DNA of 14,640 nt from Euperipatoides rowelli (lineage: Eukaryota; Onychophora; Udeonychophora; Euonychophora; Peripatopsidae): assembly GCA_003024985.2 (NCBI GenBank), contig PXIH01S0072130.1. One strand, 5' to 3'. The notes beneath the pieces were generated by a model. The model searched no databases, was not told the DNA's origin, and saw nothing but the letters and a program-made list of their open reading frames with translations. Below, piece by piece: positions 8,419 to 14,640 of the stretch (position 1 is the stretch's first letter; each line of letters starts with the position of its first letter). A program made the position numbers and the translations under genes.

Positions 8419-8641
8419 ACTATTTCTCAAATTGACAGGGGGGTTATACTTAAGTATGTACACGACAAATATTTAAATAGGAGGGGAAAAGTTAGGATCC
8501 TGTGAGGGAATTTCCCTTGTGGCAAGTCAGAGAGTTTAAATACTTCCACTACAGCAGCCATTCCGTTACCAAAACTCCTACCCCGGCCCAGTCCAGACTT
8601 GAGCAACAAAGCGTGTTGTATCAGACACTGGTGGTGAAGGN
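8419..8641. other. G+C-richer segment of unknown origin
   Basis: This unique-looking segment contains a 72-codon minus frame (8427-8645) without recognisable motifs. It ends at an N (8641) beside the 30-nt dispersed repeat. It may be part of the same unidentified element as that repeat. Confidence 0.3.
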
Positions 8642-8671
8642 GCATGCGCCCTTGCTCGGCATTTTACGGTA
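8642..8671 (-). repeat. 30-nt dispersed repeat, copy 1
   Basis: This segment is the exact reverse complement of 13824-13853 over 30 nt, with weaker similarity beyond. It lies directly beside an N. The G+C-rich part includes GCATGC and the outer part TACCGTAAAATGCC. Confidence 0.9.
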
Positions 8672-8806
8672 TTAGTTTATTTTTCTTGATATTTTAAAGT
8701 GGAAACTTAAATAACCGGGTAAATAATCATTTTGGGTATTTACCCGGGTAGGCCTATTTACCCCTAAAATTAAATACCGAGGTATTTTACAACACCAAGT
8801 GTGATC
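8672..8806 (-). mobile_element. Possible hAT-like remnant with GGTAAATA repeats
   Basis: GGGTAAATA (8717-8725) and two inverted copies TATTTACCC (8737-8745, 8755-8763) cluster here, and the right edge reads ACAACACCAAGTG. Many hAT families start CAGTGTTGTAAAATACC with GGGTAAATA subterminal repeats. The minus strand here resembles that with mutations. No partner end or target duplication was found. Confidence 0.35.
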
Positions 8807-9068
8807 ATCCTAGCCTATAAAATATAGCTAAATACGAGTAATGTGAATAGTGTGAAAAGGAGAATAATTGTATTAAAAGTGTATCGCATCACCAAAAGGT
8901 GATGATAAAGGTCATCAAGATGGTGATAAACATAAGGATCTGAGATCTATGGGTACTGTATATGAATCGATATGGGATTTGTGACAAATATGCTCACATA
9001 CAGTAAATAAATCGGTAGATATTATGATATCCTTGACTCGTCTGTAGTCTTGTCAACAAAAATGAATA
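8807..9068. other. Non-coding stretch
   Basis: Contains a perfect small hairpin, CATCACC-AAAA-GGTGATG, at 8887-8904, followed by GGTGAT/GGTCAT near-repeats up to 8928. No gene was seen. Confidence 0.4.
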
Positions 9069-9344
9069 AAAAGTCATGTATGGAATTATGTATTAAAGAG
9101 TTATTATTCTACCCTCTCTGCTGCAATTATGATTAACAACGAGGTATCTTCTGATTTTGTTATATGAAAAGGGGTGATGCAAGGAGATTATCTCAGTCCA
9201 TTGCTTTTTAATTTATACATTAATGGTCTCCCAGTACTGCTAGAGAATTCAAGGATACCACCTGTTGCTTTGGATAGAAAGGATTTCCACTGTCTTTGCT
9301 TCGCAGATGACATTCTGTTATTGGCTGATAGTGCTATAAACTTA
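9069..9344 (+). pseudogene. Second LINE reverse transcriptase fragment
   Basis: The plus strand encodes about 92 codons of a non-LTR reverse transcriptase palm: KSYYSTLSAAIMINN, then after a stop KGVMQGDYLSPLLFNLYING, and the catalytic box FADD (9300-9311) followed by ILLLADSA. FADD keeps both catalytic aspartates. A TGA at 9165-9167 interrupts the fragment and a TAA at 9345-9347 ends it, just before an N at 9360. Everything upstream (endonuclease, RT motifs 0-3) and downstream (thumb) is missing. It differs in sequence and strand from the LINE at 1880-3170, so it belongs to another family whose clade I cannot assign. Confidence 0.85.
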
Positions 9345-9360
9345 TAAAAAGAAATTAATN

Positions 9361-9737
9361 TAACAGCAGTTTTCACCTTTTTATAGCATAATTAATTGAA
9401 TTTCGCTTTTTATAGCTCAATAAATTGTGTTTCGCTTTTAAGGTTTAATTTAGCTTTTTTAAATGCATTTAAATGACCTAATTCAAACAAAAAAATTCAA
9501 AGATTTAAAGAAATAAAAACATACTTTTGCTAATGCTACAAAGAGCGAAAATGTCCATCCCTACTTATATATTTTAATATTAGTTAGTGACCTGATTCCA
9601 AAATCAAAAGGCAGAGAATAACTTAACAAGGGACAAAATTTGTGAGCTTGATGTTGTGACTTGTGCTGTTTCATTTATTTGTGCTTAGTTTGACATTTAA
9701 CATTTTTTCAAGCATTAAAAATTTTTTGTTTTTATAG
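9361..9737. other. A+T-rich stretch before candidate exon
   Basis: Two near-repeats read TTTTTATAGCATAATTAATTGAATTTCGC and TTTTTATAGCTCAATAAATTGTGTTTCGC, in pieces, at 9379-9436. They are followed by A+T-rich sequence ending in a polypyrimidine tract and AG at 9736-9737. Confidence 0.35.
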
Positions 9738-9791
9738 GATGTGCAGTTGACAACAAGTCAACATGTTTGGAGGGGAGATGCACTCTGAAAG
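9738..9791 (+). CDS. Candidate internal exon, cysteine-containing
   Basis: A 54-nt segment lies between a strong acceptor (TTTTTTGTTTTTATAG) and a strong donor (AAAG|GTAAGC). Only the frame that uses the first two bases to finish a split codon is open. It reads CAVDNKSTCLEGRCTLK, with three cysteines spaced C-x7-C-x4-C. The phase-0 frame stops at TGA (9786-9788). Its phase agrees with the alternative open frame of 7052-7126: the two would join in frame through a GGA codon. Both exons are multiples of three, which suits cassette exons, though intervening relics and weak protein identity keep confidence low. No family was recognised. Confidence 0.35.
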
Positions 9792-10064
9792 GTAAGCTTT
9801 AAATAAATATACAGTATAATACTTAGGCTTTACCATCAATTTTGAAAAAAAAAAAAGGTCACTAAAATGAAATTTCAGTCTAAGGTTTAGCTTTGTCACA
9901 AAAGTGTGCATAGAATATTTTTTTTTTGTAATTTTTTTTTTTTTTACACAGCATAAACTTAAAATTTCCAAAAACCTATAAACAAAAAATATATGCTGCT
10001 TTTCCCTGTGAACATACTGTAATCAATTTATTCTGACACATATTTAATGGGATTATTGATTACT
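9792..10064. other. A+T-rich stretch
   Basis: Poly-T and poly-A runs dominate. A 79-codon minus frame (9732-9971) is low-complexity and overlaps the candidate exon, so it is not called. Confidence 0.4.
10057..10064. repeat. Possible target-site duplication, left
   Basis: TGATTACT before the hAT-like left end matches TTATTACT at 13265-13272 in 7 of 8 positions. Confidence 0.45.
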
Positions 10065-10168
10065 CAGGGATAGCAGCGCTCCTACTTTTTCCAGGCTACT
10101 TTTCAAAAATGCTTTCCTATTTTCCTCATTTTTCCTTATTTTTTCTACTTTTTAAATTTTTTGACAAA
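10065..10168 (+). mobile_element. hAT-like left end with CCTACTTTTT repeats
   Basis: Begins CAGGGATAGCAG and continues with repeated CTACTTTT/CCTATTTT units (10082-10155). The right end of the same kind of element, with the same subterminal units and GCTATCCC, is at 13165-13264. The terminus and subterminal arrays fit a hAT element. No transposase coding sequence was seen between the ends. Confidence 0.6.
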
Positions 10169-11000
10169 ATACAGTAAATTAATGATAAAGTAATGTTACA
10201 AAGAAGTTACGAAACAACAGACTAAACTGAGATTATGCACTCAAATTCACAACTTAGCTGGTCAACACTTGTAACTCGATGACTATCTCGATGTAACCAT
10301 TAGGCACTCAGTAAGAGTCAAATCAACGACTGTTTTGGAAATTAATGTAACTATTATTTTTGTGTAGTTTTTCTTTTGTAAACATTTTAATTTGCATTCT
10401 TTACGAGTTTACATTTTTAGAATAAATTAATAAATATCTGGACATTCATAAATTTCTTTGCTCCTCGCTATAAACATAGGCTGTTGGTTATTGTGTTAAA
10501 CCATAACTAGTTGATGATTGGAAACTCTTCAGGAAACATGTTAGTTTAATTTTTTAAGAATAAATATTTTATGATAGCAAAAAAAAAGTAAAAATAAATG
10601 TATTCTCAGACAGTATTATTAAAATAAATATATTCTCATTATTATTAGAATAAATTCTTATTTTACTCGTAAAAAAANTATATATATATATATATATAAT
10701 AATAATAATAGCAACTTTTTACTACTAGAAAGCATACCGTGTTATGTTAAGAAGTAAACTCGTTTTAGCCCGAAGTCATTTTATAAGTTTGAGTGTGTGC
10801 AGTAATCACACATTTTAAATCTCAACGGTCAGATTTTGAAAAATAGTTTTATTATAAATAAACATTCACACAAACAGACATGGATTTAATTCAAAACACT
10901 AAAAATAAAGGTATGATTAGAAAAGTAAAATAATTACAAAACAGTATATTAAATAAACTTATAATTACAAAACATTACTAATGAAAAAAAACAAACGTAA
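10169..11000. other. A+T-rich region with simple repeats
   Basis: A short tandem array of AAAATAAATRTATTCTCA with ATTATT lies at about 10590-10650. A (TA)n then (ATA)n microsatellite follows at 10679-10708, next to an N at 10678. No gene was seen. Confidence 0.5.
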
Positions 11001-11002
11001 CT

Positions 11003-11019
11003 AAAGGTTTTGTCACCAA
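11003..11019 (+). repeat. 17-bp inverted repeat, left arm
   Basis: CTAAAGGTTTTGTCACC is the exact reverse complement of 11884-11900. The arms enclose the promoter-like array and the first viral fragment. Confidence 0.85.
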
Positions 11020-11154
11020 AGGAAATAAACGTTACAGGTAAAAGTTTTAGCAAATAAAAAAAAAATACGTTCATTAAATATCCTTATACTGTTTTTAATT
11101 CCAATCAATTATTTTAATGTAACAAAAACAAAATTAATATTTATTATATTGATA

Positions 11155-11275
11155 ATTCATAAAATACTAACGTGAATTTATTATACCAGTGATTTATAAA
11201 TACTTGCAATTTATAAAATACTAATGAAACTTATTATAGTCTACTATTAATTTATAAAATACTAACGTAGATGGG
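11155..11275. repeat. Degenerate tandem repeat
   Basis: TATAAAATACTAA(C/T)G-type units (first copy CATAAAATACTAACG) recur at about 11158, 11212 and 11254. The first two are followed by ...TTATTATA. Spacing is 42-54 bp. Confidence 0.5.
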
Positions 11276-11494
11276 GAATGCTTTTAATATCATATACAGT
11301 ATAATAATAACTTTATTCAAAATCAAAATTGTGTAATGTATTGATGCACACTAACCTTCATATAGGCTACTATCTTCAACTAGGAAATTTATCGAATAAA
11401 ATACTTCCTATTCTTTGATAGAGGTTTTTATATTCTCAGCACCGACTGCTATGAAGGCATATGATAATTCACTACCTAGGATGAGAGATCGCTC

Positions 11495-11548
11495 TTTGGC
11501 TAAAAATAGAAAATTTTGATTGGCTAAAAAGAAGCATTTTGATTGGCT
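11495..11548 (+). promoter_or_regulatory. Triple CCAAT-box (ATTGGCT) tandem array
   Basis: Two tandem units of 24 and 23 bp (11496-11519, 11520-11542) read TTGGCTAAAAA...ATTTTGA. A third TTGGCT follows at 11543. The second and third copies give GATTGGCT, the reverse of the CCAAT box bound by NF-Y; the first reads CTTTGGCT. The array ends 51 bp upstream of a TATA box, a normal promoter spacing. Confidence 0.5.
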
Positions 11549-11598
11549 ACTTAATTAACTTCTTAAAAACGTCATGACTTCTAAATCCAAACTTCCTG

Positions 11599-11606
11599 TA
11601 TAAAAG
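11599..11606 (+). promoter_or_regulatory. TATA box, with initiator at about 11631
   Basis: TATAAAAG is a consensus TATA box. A TCA initiator-like triplet (11629-11631) lies about 31 nt downstream. The first ATG after it is at 11705, the start of an open frame in the viral relic. Together with the CCAAT array this looks like a complete Pol II core promoter. Confidence 0.5.
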
Positions 11607-11668
11607 CTTGAAATTTTGAGGCAAAAGGTCAATCCTGGGTCCTCATCAAGAAGTGTGCTGAGCTCTAA

Positions 11669-12237
11669 GATTATTATCTTAGAAGATTTCCTATTGCATT
11701 AGGAATGTATAGTACGATTCAAGAACTTATAGATTTTATTAATATAGAGATTCGCACCACTAATTTCAAATTTGAAATTAAACCGTTTAATTTTAAAACA
11801 TGTATTATTGCTAGTAACAATCTTAACATTTATTAATCCACGTGGAGTTTACACCTTTTCTGAATTACAAGTACCTCATCATAGGTGACAAAACCTTTAG
11901 ACTACTAAGATTTAAAAAAAACTAGAGTGGATCCATTTAAAAATACATCCTACGTGGAAAGAATGAATTCTATTCTAGTCGATCATAAAGAAAAAAATAC
12001 ATCATTTTTTAAAGATGAATTTAATAGAGAGCTACGAGTAGAGAGTAAATATCCCAGTGAATAGAGGGATGTATGCATTATTTATTTATTCTGATGTCAT
12101 CAGCCGACAAGTAGTAGGTGATACGCATGCTCCGCTTCTTTCCACAATACCATAGATACAGGAAAACAAAATCGTATGGTGAATAAAAAATTTGATATTC
12201 CTCATTATTTACCGGTACCTAGACAATTATTCGATAC
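11669..12237 (+). pseudogene. Endogenous virus structural protein relic (Polinton/adintovirus-like)
   Basis: Five plus-strand pieces in alternating frames resemble the second structural protein that accompanies F54H12.2-like capsid genes in invertebrate genomes; I judge a penton/minor-capsid role likely. The pieces are: 11669-11833 with FPIALGMYSTIQELIDFIN; 11826-11885 with INPRGVYTFSEL; 11927-12061 with VDPFKNTSYVERMNS, uncertain as part of the family; 12069-12152 with YALFIYSDVISRQVVGDTHA, the most diagnostic; and 12152-12237 with FDIPHYLPVPRQLFD. At least three frameshifts and several stops (11834, 11886, 12062, 12153) break it. The N-terminal part is missing, and homology ends at an N (12238), where a SINE-tail copy begins. 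It cannot make a full protein. Family recognition is from motif pattern only. Confidence 0.65.
11884..11900 (-). repeat. 17-bp inverted repeat, right arm
   Basis: GGTGACAAAACCTTTAG is the exact inverse of 11003-11019. It lies in the gap between the second and third viral fragments. Confidence 0.85.
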
Positions 12238-12264
12238 NTCACACATCAAAAAAGGTTGCCTCAT

Positions 12265-12385
12265 ATACTGTATGTGCCAAGTAAGAGCGCCGTCTAAGTT
12301 AAAACATTCATTTTTTAATTTACAGACCTCTTTCGTTCTGTTTATGAAGATTCAACGTTATTCACAGAAGCTACATACTGTATAT
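12265..12385 (+). repeat. Inverted copy of the SINE-like tail
   Basis: CCAAGTAAGAGCGCC (12277-12291) and AATTTACAGACCTC...CTGTTTATGAAGATTCAAC (12317-12355) match the minus strand of 290-400. No A or B box is present, so this is the tail unit alone. It follows the N at 12238 and ends the first viral relic. A plus-strand frame continuing from the viral relic through this repeat (to 12412) is a chimeric artefact. Confidence 0.75.
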
Positions 12386-12410
12386 GGAGGTTTATTCAAA
12401 CAATTATTTT

Positions 12411-13160
12411 AAAATAACTACCTAAGATGAATGTGCAAATAAATATTTAAATTTCTAATGAAAACTAAGATATTTTGCAAGAAAAAATATATAGACTACA
12501 ATATGTACAGTACCTTAGTTTTTTATTTGGGATAGCCTAGTTTTTTTGTTTTTTTTTCAGGGAAGACATTTTTTAAAAAATAAATATAGCCTAGGCTATA
12601 TAATTATTTTCTAATAGTTTATTTAACTTCAAATATCAATTATTTGTTATTTTTATAAAATGTCCCAATTTCAATAAATTATCACTATTAGTGATGTCTC
12701 TCTCCCCCCCCCCCCATTTTTTTTTTCCCTTTCATATCAAAAATAAATATAGCCTAGGATATCTAAATATGAGCTAAATCAGAGATTTGTCATAAACAGT
12801 AATTCTCAATTACTGGTAGCCTATACGTTCATTAGGGTCTAAACTTACTCCAATCAAAGTCGGTTTCACTACTAGATTATTTTGTGTTACCTACTTTCAA
12901 TTAATACAATTAAAAAAAATGTTTCAGATTTTTTTTTTAATTTGACTAATAAAAGTCAACTCCCACTTTTTAGGAAAAAACAAATAGTCAAAACAATTTG
13001 ACTATTAAATGTTATATAGTGGATTAATTATTATTGGCTATTTAAAATTAAGGGCAATACTATTGAAATTTTAGTTGCAAAACTTGCATCAAATAGACGA
13101 TATTAGTAATCCCCCCTCCCCCTGTCAGAGCTCTATTCCAGGATTCTGCCCCAACATAGT
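12411..13160. other. A+T-rich region with hairpins and a C-run
   Basis: No gene was seen. AAAATAAATATAGCCTAGG occurs twice (12578-12596 and 12741-12758, approximately). A run of C residues lies at about 12703-12715. TTGACT/AGTCAA boxes form a loose inverted pair at 12941-12959 and a perfect 10-bp hairpin at 12983-13006. Confidence 0.5.
12983..13006. repeat. Perfect 10-bp hairpin
   Basis: AATAGTCAAA-ACAA-TTTGACTATT: both arms are fully complementary with a 4-nt loop. Confidence 0.8.
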
Positions 13161-13164
13161 AGCC

Positions 13165-13264
13165 TACTGTTAAGGTTTCCTAGAATTCCTTCTTTTTCCT
13201 ACTTTTTGGCTCTAAAATTCCTACTTTTTTTTCCTATTTTTCTCTGAATTGTCCCTGCTATCCC
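13165..13264 (+). mobile_element. hAT-like right end with CCTACTTTTT repeats
   Basis: CCTTCTTTTTCCTACTTTTT and further CCTACTTTT/CCTATTTTT units lead to CTGCTATCCC at 13264. That is the inverse of the left terminus CAGGGATAGCAG less its last two bases. It is followed by TTATTACT (13265-13272). Confidence 0.6.
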
Positions 13265-13272
13265 TTATTACT

Positions 13273-13823
13273 GCAAATAAAAGCTTGGGATGTTTTTGAA
13301 GGAAATAAATATTTCCATTGAAGTTGAGAGGTGCTCAATATTCTCTGTATATTGGGTACTGGTAGTCTATTATTTTATTCCAAATAGAATGCAAATTTAT
13401 ATAATTTTATAGGGTATAATACCTTCTTAATTTTTTAAAAACATTTTTTCTTCAATAACAACCTGCTAATTTTTTTATTACTTTGAAATTAGACCTACTT
13501 TTAATTTAGCAACAATATTAAAAAATGAATAAAATAGCCAATCGGAGGTTAATCTTAGAACTCACTCATGCAAAAACCAATGGATACTGAAATGATTTCA
13601 TTGGCTAATCCAGGGACGAAAATGTTGGAGGGGATGAAGGGATATGCACCCAAAAATTCTAAATCCTCTCCATAAAATTACAAAGAAGGTAAACTACATC
13701 TCTTTTTTTTTTTTAACAATGCCTGCACAAAAGATATCAGAAATATTAAATATTATGCCAATAGATTTTTATTTAATCTTATAGTGGTAACCATATTATT
13801 ATTATTTAATTATACAAACTTAC
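13273..13823. other. Non-coding region with CCAAT boxes
   Basis: A+T-rich, without a gene. CCAAT motifs lie at 13538-13542 and 13577-13581 (plus) and 13600-13604 (minus, ATTGG), about 250-300 bp upstream of the pX-like gene. No clear TATA box follows. A segment at 13610-13670 (AATGTTGGAGGGGATGAAGG and on) is of unknown origin. Confidence 0.4.
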
Positions 13824-13853
13824 TACCGTAAAATGCCGAGCAAGGGCGCATGC
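13824..13853 (+). repeat. 30-nt dispersed repeat, copy 2
   Basis: Exact inverted match to 8642-8671. It contains the 10-bp palindrome GCGCATGCGC at its end (13846-13855) and the ATG (13850-13852) that appears to start the pX-like ORF. An N follows at 13863. Confidence 0.9.
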
Positions 13854-14203
13854 GCTCTTATCNATACGGTTATGGATTAGGATCCTTTTTCAGTAGTTTA
13901 TTTAGAAAAGTAGTTCCATTAATAAGTCGAGGTGCACGATACATAACACCTAAAATAGCTACTACATTAAAACCACATGTTATTTGTGTGGCTAAAGATT
14001 TAATTAGTGGTGTCATGAAAGATGTAGGTGAAAAAATTTCATCTCATATCCCTTTGCCTAAACAAGAAGGTGGATGTAGAAGAAAAAGAAGATCTTACTC
14101 CACTAGAAAGAATAAAAGGAAACATTCATGTTCTACAGCTTTATTATTAAAAAGATTTCGGAGGAAGAAGAGCAAATCTACTCTAGATAATATATTCATA
14201 TAA
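13850..14203 (+). CDS. pX-like basic minor core/capsid protein of an endogenous virus
   Basis: Open frame of 117 codons. It begins with a glycine/aromatic-rich, amphipathic stretch (YGYGLGSFFSSLFRKVVPLI, residues 6-25). A middle region of valine-, alanine- and lysine-containing helices (residues 26-65) follows, and the C-terminal half is very basic (CRRKRRSYSTRKNKRKH at about 75-91, then KRFRRKKSK). That layout resembles the adenovirus pX-like core proteins of Polintons and adintoviruses: a membrane-active or capsid-binding N-terminus plus a DNA-binding, nuclear-targeting tail. The ATG at 13850 lies in the 30-nt dispersed repeat and an N is at codon 5, so the true N-terminus is probably lost or further upstream. 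The stop is 6 nt before the capsid-like gene's ATG, a tight same-strand arrangement. The rest of the frame is intact. Confidence 0.6.
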   Translation: MRSYXYGYGLGSFFSSLFRKVVPLISRGARYITPKIATTLKPHVICVAKDLISGVMKDVGEKISSHIPLPKQEGGCRRKRRSYSTRKNKRKHSCSTALLLKRFRRKKSKSTLDNIFI

Positions 14204-14209
14204 AAAAAA

Positions 14210-14640
14210 ATGTCTTTAATTAATCATTATTCTTGTTAGTGTACAAAATCTGAATTGGATTTAGTTACCGCACCAGGGACACAAACTTCCATTTTAAAAG
14301 GACAATGGGTGCAATATATCCCCGTATCTTCCCTCACAGCTTCAGTACCAATCGATTTCCTCATTTTAGCTAGTGGTGAACAATATATTGATTTAAACTA
14401 TACAAGATTTTATGTGAAATGTAAAATTGTAAATGAAAAAGGTGAAGATTTAAAAGCAGATAGTAAAGTAGGTCCTATCAATTTAATCCTATATTCCTTG
14501 TTCATTGAAATTATGGTCTCTATGAATGATACTATCGTCTCACATACCAATCCATACTACCCCTATCGAGCACTTATTGAAACATTATTGAATTATGGTG
14601 AAGATACTATCAGTACACAATTTACCAATGCTTTATTTTA
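14210..14640 (+). pseudogene. Major-capsid-like (F54H12.2-like) gene, 5' part with a nonsense codon
   Basis: An ATG at 14210 opens nine codons to a TAG at 14237-14239. The same frame then stays open for 133 codons to the window end. The open part carries CTKSELDLVT, GTQTSILKGQWVQYIPVSSL, IDLNYTRFYVKCKIV, KADSKVGPINLILYSLF, VSMNDTIVSHTN and YPYRALIETLLNYG, the conserved N-terminal pattern of F54H12.2-like proteins. I recall these as capsid-type proteins of Polinton/adintovirus-like elements, probably a double jelly-roll major capsid protein. The one stop is the only visible lesion, so decay is recent or the stop is an assembly error. The gene continues past the window, so its C-terminus cannot be judged. 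Together with the pX-like gene it forms a virus structural module. Confidence 0.75.

Noticed and set aside
8427-8645. 72-codon minus frame
   Set aside because: Contains an N, has no family features, and overlaps the dispersed repeat.
9188-9376. 62-codon minus frame
   Set aside because: It is the antisense shadow of the plus-strand reverse transcriptase relic.
9732-9971. 79-codon minus frame
   Set aside because: Low-complexity, lysine- and phenylalanine-rich from homopolymers; antisense to a candidate exon.
12176-12412. 78-codon plus frame as one protein
   Set aside because: The first 20 or so codons belong to the viral relic and the rest to the inverted SINE tail after an N; it is a chimera.
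10065-13264. Autonomous hAT element with transposase
   Set aside because: No frame between the ends shows hAT transposase motifs such as the C-terminal dimerisation domain.
1-14640. CRISPR array, operon or bacterial-type gene system
   Set aside because: No regularly spaced identical repeats, no tightly packed long ORFs and no ribosome binding sites; the sequence is eukaryotic.

Overview
The window is A+T-rich (about 70% by eye), gene-poor metazoan DNA, most likely from an invertebrate. It has long homopolymers, many relics of transposable elements, splice-like signals, and no bacterial-style gene packing. The species cannot be named. I see no intact, full-length gene. Eight isolated N bases (465, 4847, 5340, 8641, 9360, 10678, 12238, 13863) often fall on element boundaries, so some junctions may be assembly joins.

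Left part (1-3320). A tRNA-derived SINE-like element lies on the minus strand (about 296-605), with A and B boxes and a duplicated tail unit that recurs inverted at 12265-12385. A less A+T-rich block at 955-1345 looks like a conserved non-coding element. A CR1/Jockey-type LINE lies on the minus strand (about 1880-3170). It is split by a 267-bp hAT-type MITE with a perfect 8-bp target duplication and cut at its 5' side by a second hAT-like end carrying three copies of a 12-bp palindrome.

Middle part (3320-9740). A diverged tandem duplication of about 132 bp carries YY1-like and ETS-like motifs. Long A+T-rich sequence without genes follows, then a decayed Ty3/gypsy reverse transcriptase/RNase H relic (6229-6790, plus). 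Candidate host exons are at 7052-7126, 7844-8120 (terminal, with poly(A) signal) and 9738-9791. A second LINE reverse transcriptase relic is on the plus strand (9069-9344).

Right part (10000-14640). This is the most interesting region. Three pieces of an endogenous Polinton/adintovirus-like (F54H12.2-like) virus module lie on the plus strand: a frameshifted structural protein relic (11669-12237), a small basic pX-like minor core/capsid protein (about 13864-14203), and the 5' part of a major-capsid-like gene (14210 to the window end) that is open for 133 codons after one nonsense codon. A promoter-like array (three CCAAT-box repeats, TATA box, initiator) precedes the first piece. hAT-like ends at 10065 and 13264, with a 7/8 matching target duplication, enclose the first viral piece but not the other two. 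A perfect 30-nt inverted repeat links 8642-8671 with 13824-13853 and supplies the apparent ATG of the pX-like ORF.
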